From contig CAMAWS010000103.1 of assembly GCA_945861845.1 (NCBI GenBank), positions 1 through 8,844 on the forward strand: a stretch of DNA of 8,844 nucleotides, given 5' to 3'. The notes under the pieces were generated by a model. It saw only the letters and a program-made list of their open reading frames with translations. It made no database searches and was not told where the DNA came from. Of this stretch, positions 7,199 to 8,844 are shown piece after piece (positions within the stretch are counted from its first letter, which is position 1; each line of letters starts with the position of its first letter). The translations under genes were made by a program, and so were the position numbers. This stretch comes from Candidatus Sulfopaludibacter sp. SbA3. Its GTDB lineage: Bacteria; Acidobacteriota; Terriglobia; 20CM-2-55-15.

Positions 7199-7674
7199 AT
7201 CAGGTCACCGCGGCTGCGAAAAGTCAACAAGTGGTGGAGAGCGGATTTGAGAGCGTCACCGTCGCCAGTTACCGGAACGACGCGCAGCCAGGAAGCGTAC
7301 TCTCGCCGGCCCGGCACCAAGTCGCATGTCGAATTCAGCACCGCGAACATCGGACTGCCACCAATCCGTTCGCCCATTAAGTACGCGGCTTCTGTGGATA
7401 CGATGTCTCCCTGCAACATCGTGAATTGATCCTCGTCCGCATTGATCGCGCCAGATGTTCCGCCGTCGGAATAGGAAATGGGCTCAACGCAGATGATGTT
7501 TGGCTGAGCAAACGCAATTTGCCTTTGAGCCGTCTTCTTGAATCGCTCGGCTACCGCAGATTCAATTATCAGAGCTGCGTCGTCGTTGGGGGACAAGGCT
7601 GAGAGCCGCCGTTCCAAGTCAGCGAAGAATTCTTGGTAGAAATCCGAGCCGCCAAGTTGTGCAGGCAAATTCAA
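7105..7674 (-). CDS. Uncharacterised protein with QGD and TCD motifs, frameshifted near its 3' end
   Basis: 189 aa as read, but only the first ~157 residues appear native. The family is unknown to me. There is a helical N-terminus (FYQEFFADLERRLSALS), then a probable beta-rich part with QGDIVSTEAAYLMGE and VLNSTCDLVPGR, followed by LRVVPV. The QGD and S/N-x-TCD motifs recall small proteins often seen beside defence genes, but I cannot name a function. No signal peptide or membrane segment is visible. The TTG start overlaps the upstream stop as TTGA (7671-7674), implying translational coupling, and no other start exists before the in-frame TGA at 7708. The reading frame is lost near 7196-7204 and resumes in the frame ending at 6971. 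The gene lies between the 149-aa unknown and the primase-helicase, so a shared function is likely. Confidence 0.65.
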   Translation of the reverse strand: MNLPAQLGGSDFYQEFFADLERRLSALSPNDDAALIIESAVAERFKKTAQRQIAFAQPNIICVEPISYSDGGTSGAINADEDQFTMLQGDIVSTEAAYLMGERIGGSPMFAVLNSTCDLVPGRREYASWLRVVPVTGDGDALKSALHHLLTFRSRGDLICIFRLCQARMCQRWGMQSGSTAWHKFGWKI

Positions 7675-8120
7675 CGCTTGCGCACCAGGCGCTTCAACTC
7701 GGTGGCATCAAGAATCACTTCATCATCTTCCGCAACGGGCGTGGTGTCCGACGTCTGGCTGGGATGGCTGGCATCCGACGCTCCATACTCGATTGCGAGA
7801 TGGAGGAGCAACTCGACTGCGGACGGGGATGACGGATGATCACGAATAACCTTGGCGGCGTGAACCATTGTGGTCAGTCCGCCCTGAAGGCGCTTGGCCT
7901 CGCTTGCTAGTCCGACCAGGAATTGGAAGTCTTCGTCGCGAAGAAGCCGGAACACGCCACCTTTCGTACGGAGCGTGCCTACTTGGCCGCCATCCACCGA
8001 CTCGGGTCCACTTGGCCCCGCCATTCGGAATTGCTCGAACGACGCCCAGACTGGCCCAGGGCGAAGTTGGGAAGGACGGATCTCGTTCTCAGTTTGTTGC
8101 TCAGCGAGGGTTGTCGGCAT
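7671..8120 (-). CDS. Uncharacterised 149-aa protein, first gene of the primase-helicase unit
   Basis: 149-aa protein of no family I recognise. It has a polar N-terminus (MPTTLAEQQTENEIRPS), then WASFEQFRM, a small Gly/Val segment with GTLRTKGGVFRLLRDEDF, and a long amphipathic helical stretch (FLVGLASEAKRLQGGLTTMV and onward to HLAIEYG). The C-terminus is acidic and then basic (EDDEVILDATELKRLVRKR). There are no catalytic motifs, membrane segments or signal peptide, so a structural, adaptor or regulatory role is possible, but this is a guess. ATG 8120 is chosen because GGAG lies 8 bases upstream. The stop overlaps the TTG of the next gene as TTGA. As first gene it likely sets expression of the whole three-gene unit. 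Confidence 0.7.
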   Translation of the reverse strand: MPTTLAEQQTENEIRPSQLRPGPVWASFEQFRMAGPSGPESVDGGQVGTLRTKGGVFRLLRDEDFQFLVGLASEAKRLQGGLTTMVHAAKVIRDHPSSPSAVELLLHLAIEYGASDASHPSQTSDTTPVAEDDEVILDATELKRLVRKR

Positions 8121-8128
8121 TTTGCGAT

Positions 8129-8132
8129 CTCC
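8129..8132 (-). promoter_or_regulatory. Shine-Dalgarno of the 149-aa gene
   Basis: Minus-strand GGAG, 8 bases before ATG 8120. It supports this start and the minus-strand orientation of the unit. Confidence 0.55.
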
Positions 8133-8138
8133 ACTGGA

Positions 8139-8167
8139 AGTCTACCACGAAGCCAACGACAGTACAA
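8139..8167 (-). promoter_or_regulatory. Possible promoter of the three-gene minus-strand unit
   Basis: On the minus strand TTGTAC (8162-8167) and TAGACT (8139-8144) are separated by exactly 17 bases, with the Shine-Dalgarno shortly downstream. The -10 matches consensus at 4 of 6 positions and the -35 at only 3 of 6, so this is a weak candidate chosen mainly for spacing and position. Confidence 0.25.
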
Positions 8168-8308
8168 CGATATTCCAACGGAGGCAATGCCAGAGCAACC
8201 GACCCGGCTAGCTAGAGTGAAGTCTAAGGCGCGCCGAGCCGCCGCGTCCGACTAAAGTCACTACAATCAATTGGTTGGCGGATGCGAATCAACCGAGTCC
8301 GAAGTCGA

Positions 8309-8359
8309 GTGGGACTGGAGTGGGACAAATTTTCAAAACTGTCCCACACAGCGTCCCAC
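8309..8359. repeat. Four GTGGGAC-type repeats in mirrored pairs
   Basis: GTGGGAC occurs at 8309-8315 and 8320-8326 (11-base period), and its reverse complement GTCCCAC at 8341-8347 and 8353-8359 (12-base period). The pairs face each other across an AT-rich 14-base centre. The layout of direct repeats one helical turn apart, mirrored, resembles binding sites of a recombinase or its directionality factor, or a multi-dimer operator. It lies 60-110 bases from the tRNA-Leu fragment, which favours recombinase arm sites (inference). Confidence 0.65.
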
Positions 8360-8360
8360 A

Positions 8361-8390
8361 AAACTAAAAACGCCCTCCGATGGAGGGCGT
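8361..8390 (-). terminator. Rho-independent terminator downstream of the tRNA-Leu fragment
   Basis: Perfect 9-bp hairpin: ACGCCCTCC (8370-8378), a 3-base loop, and GGAGGGCGT (8382-8390). On the minus strand it is followed by TTTTTAGTTTT, giving the classic T-run, so it stops minus-strand transcripts arriving from the tRNA side. It probably served the tRNA-Leu transcript and would also shield the three-gene unit from read-through. Confidence 0.8.
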
Positions 8391-8418
8391 CTGAATCTCT
8401 GTAACTTATTGATTGTAT

Positions 8419-8475
8419 TGGTGCGGATGAGAGGACTTGAACCTCCACTCCCTTGCGAGAACTAGAACCTGAATC
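8419..8475 (-). other. 3' fragment of tRNA-Leu(CAG), probable att site
   Basis: Read on the minus strand this has the anticodon loop TTCAGGT (anticodon CAG), the 3' anticodon strand TCTAG, a class II variable arm (TTCTCGCAAGGGAGT), a T-arm with GGTTCAAGTCC, the acceptor strand CATCCGC, discriminator A and encoded CCA. The 5' half is absent: the bases before the loop (ACCGA) pair with TCTAG at only two positions, and no D-arm or 5' acceptor strand follows upstream. A tRNA cut at the anticodon loop with an intact 3' end is the usual footprint of integration by a tyrosine recombinase. It is not a functional tRNA. Confidence 0.8.
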
Positions 8476-8836
8476 GGTCCGAACAGTTCCCTGACGTCCC
8501 CGAATATTCCTTGTATATTATTGATTTAACATTAGTTAATGGAATAATAGCCCCTGTGGAAAAATCCCCTCAAAACCCCTGATTTGCCCCCATTTTCGGG
8601 CTTCATCGCTACCATTTCCGCTACCATGCTCACTTGGCACGCAAATAACCGCTAAAACGTTGATTCTGAGTGAGTAGCGAGAAGCCACGCTAGATCACTG
8701 CTGTCCGGCTATCGCATTTTGAGGGCCACCTAAGTTCCTTGTGTTCAGTTGGATGAAGGGTGTTTTTACTTTTTTCGATTTCAACTTCCGCTGGCCGTTT
8801 TGAGGTGTCTTCGCCAGTTGCGGAGGATCTTGAAGC
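8476..8836. other. Non-coding region with short repeats beyond the tRNA fragment
   Basis: No ORF with coding character is seen on either strand. The first part is AT-rich (TTAAC-ATTA-GTTAA inverted repeat, 8526-8539). It is followed by CCCCT at 8551, 8566 and 8576 and CCCCC at 8587, and a direct repeat CGCTACCAT at 8607-8615 and 8619-8627 (12-base period). The composition differs from the genes to the left. It could be the attachment arm of a second element; no integrase gene is present in the window. Confidence 0.4.
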
Positions 8837-8844
8837 ATGCGCCA
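8837..8844 (+). CDS. Possible start of a plus-strand gene cut by the window edge
   Basis: ATG 8837 is preceded by GGAGG at 8822-8826 with a 10-base gap, and only two codons remain before the window ends (Met-Arg). The good Shine-Dalgarno suggests a genuine start. Transposases of the IS21 type sometimes begin MRQI, which the bases ATGCGCCA would allow, but two codons prove nothing. Confidence 0.25.

Noticed and set aside
8224..8465. Small open frames over the att region (minus strand starting MEVQVLSS, plus strand ending MRGLEPPLPCEN).
   Set aside because: These are translations across tRNA, terminator and repeat DNA, a common false-gene artefact.
1..8844. CRISPR array or long direct repeats.
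   Set aside because: No series of regularly spaced repeats of 20 bases or more is visible.

Overview
The window comes from a GC-rich bacterium (estimated by eye, high fifties percent GC). It looks like an accessory or defence island rather than core chromosome. Nothing fixes the phylum; a planctomycete-like or other GC-rich environmental bacterium would fit, but this is a weak guess. Several starts appear to be TTG, and few genes have a strong Shine-Dalgarno.

Left half, plus strand (141-4524). A large 2OG-Fe(II) oxygenase-like protein with an acidic linker, a repeat-like helical region and a C-terminal Cys-rich module is followed by an uncharacterised gene. That gene is split by an in-frame amber codon into 194-aa and 99-aa parts, which read together weakly resemble an ADP-ribosyltransferase. 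Next comes a VapB50/VapC50-type toxin-antitoxin pair (excisionase-like HTH antitoxin, PIN-domain toxin). The toxin's expected N-terminus lies in another frame, one T away. The genes are tightly packed and co-directional.

Middle and right, minus strand (8120 down to 4543). This convergent cluster of three genes ends 18 bases from the toxin. It encodes a 149-aa unknown protein, a roughly 234-aa unknown protein carrying QGD and TCD motifs (split by a one-base frameshift), and an 804-aa fusion of a TOTE-type archaeo-eukaryotic primase domain with a DEAD/DEAH-type SF2 helicase. A TTGA stop/start overlap joins the first two genes. A strong GGAGG site 5 bases before the primase-helicase start suggests co-expression. 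This is the best candidate for a little-described conflict or anti-phage system.

Right end (8121-8844). No complete gene is visible. It holds a possible promoter for the three-gene unit, a cluster of four GTGGGAC-type repeats, a perfect hairpin terminator, and the 3' part of a tRNA-Leu(CAG) gene whose homology stops at the anticodon loop, as at an integrase attachment site. Beyond it lies AT-rich DNA with short period-10 to 15 repeats, then a possible gene start cut by the window edge. Three disrupted reading frames within about 4 kb point either to decay of the island or to sequencing/assembly errors.
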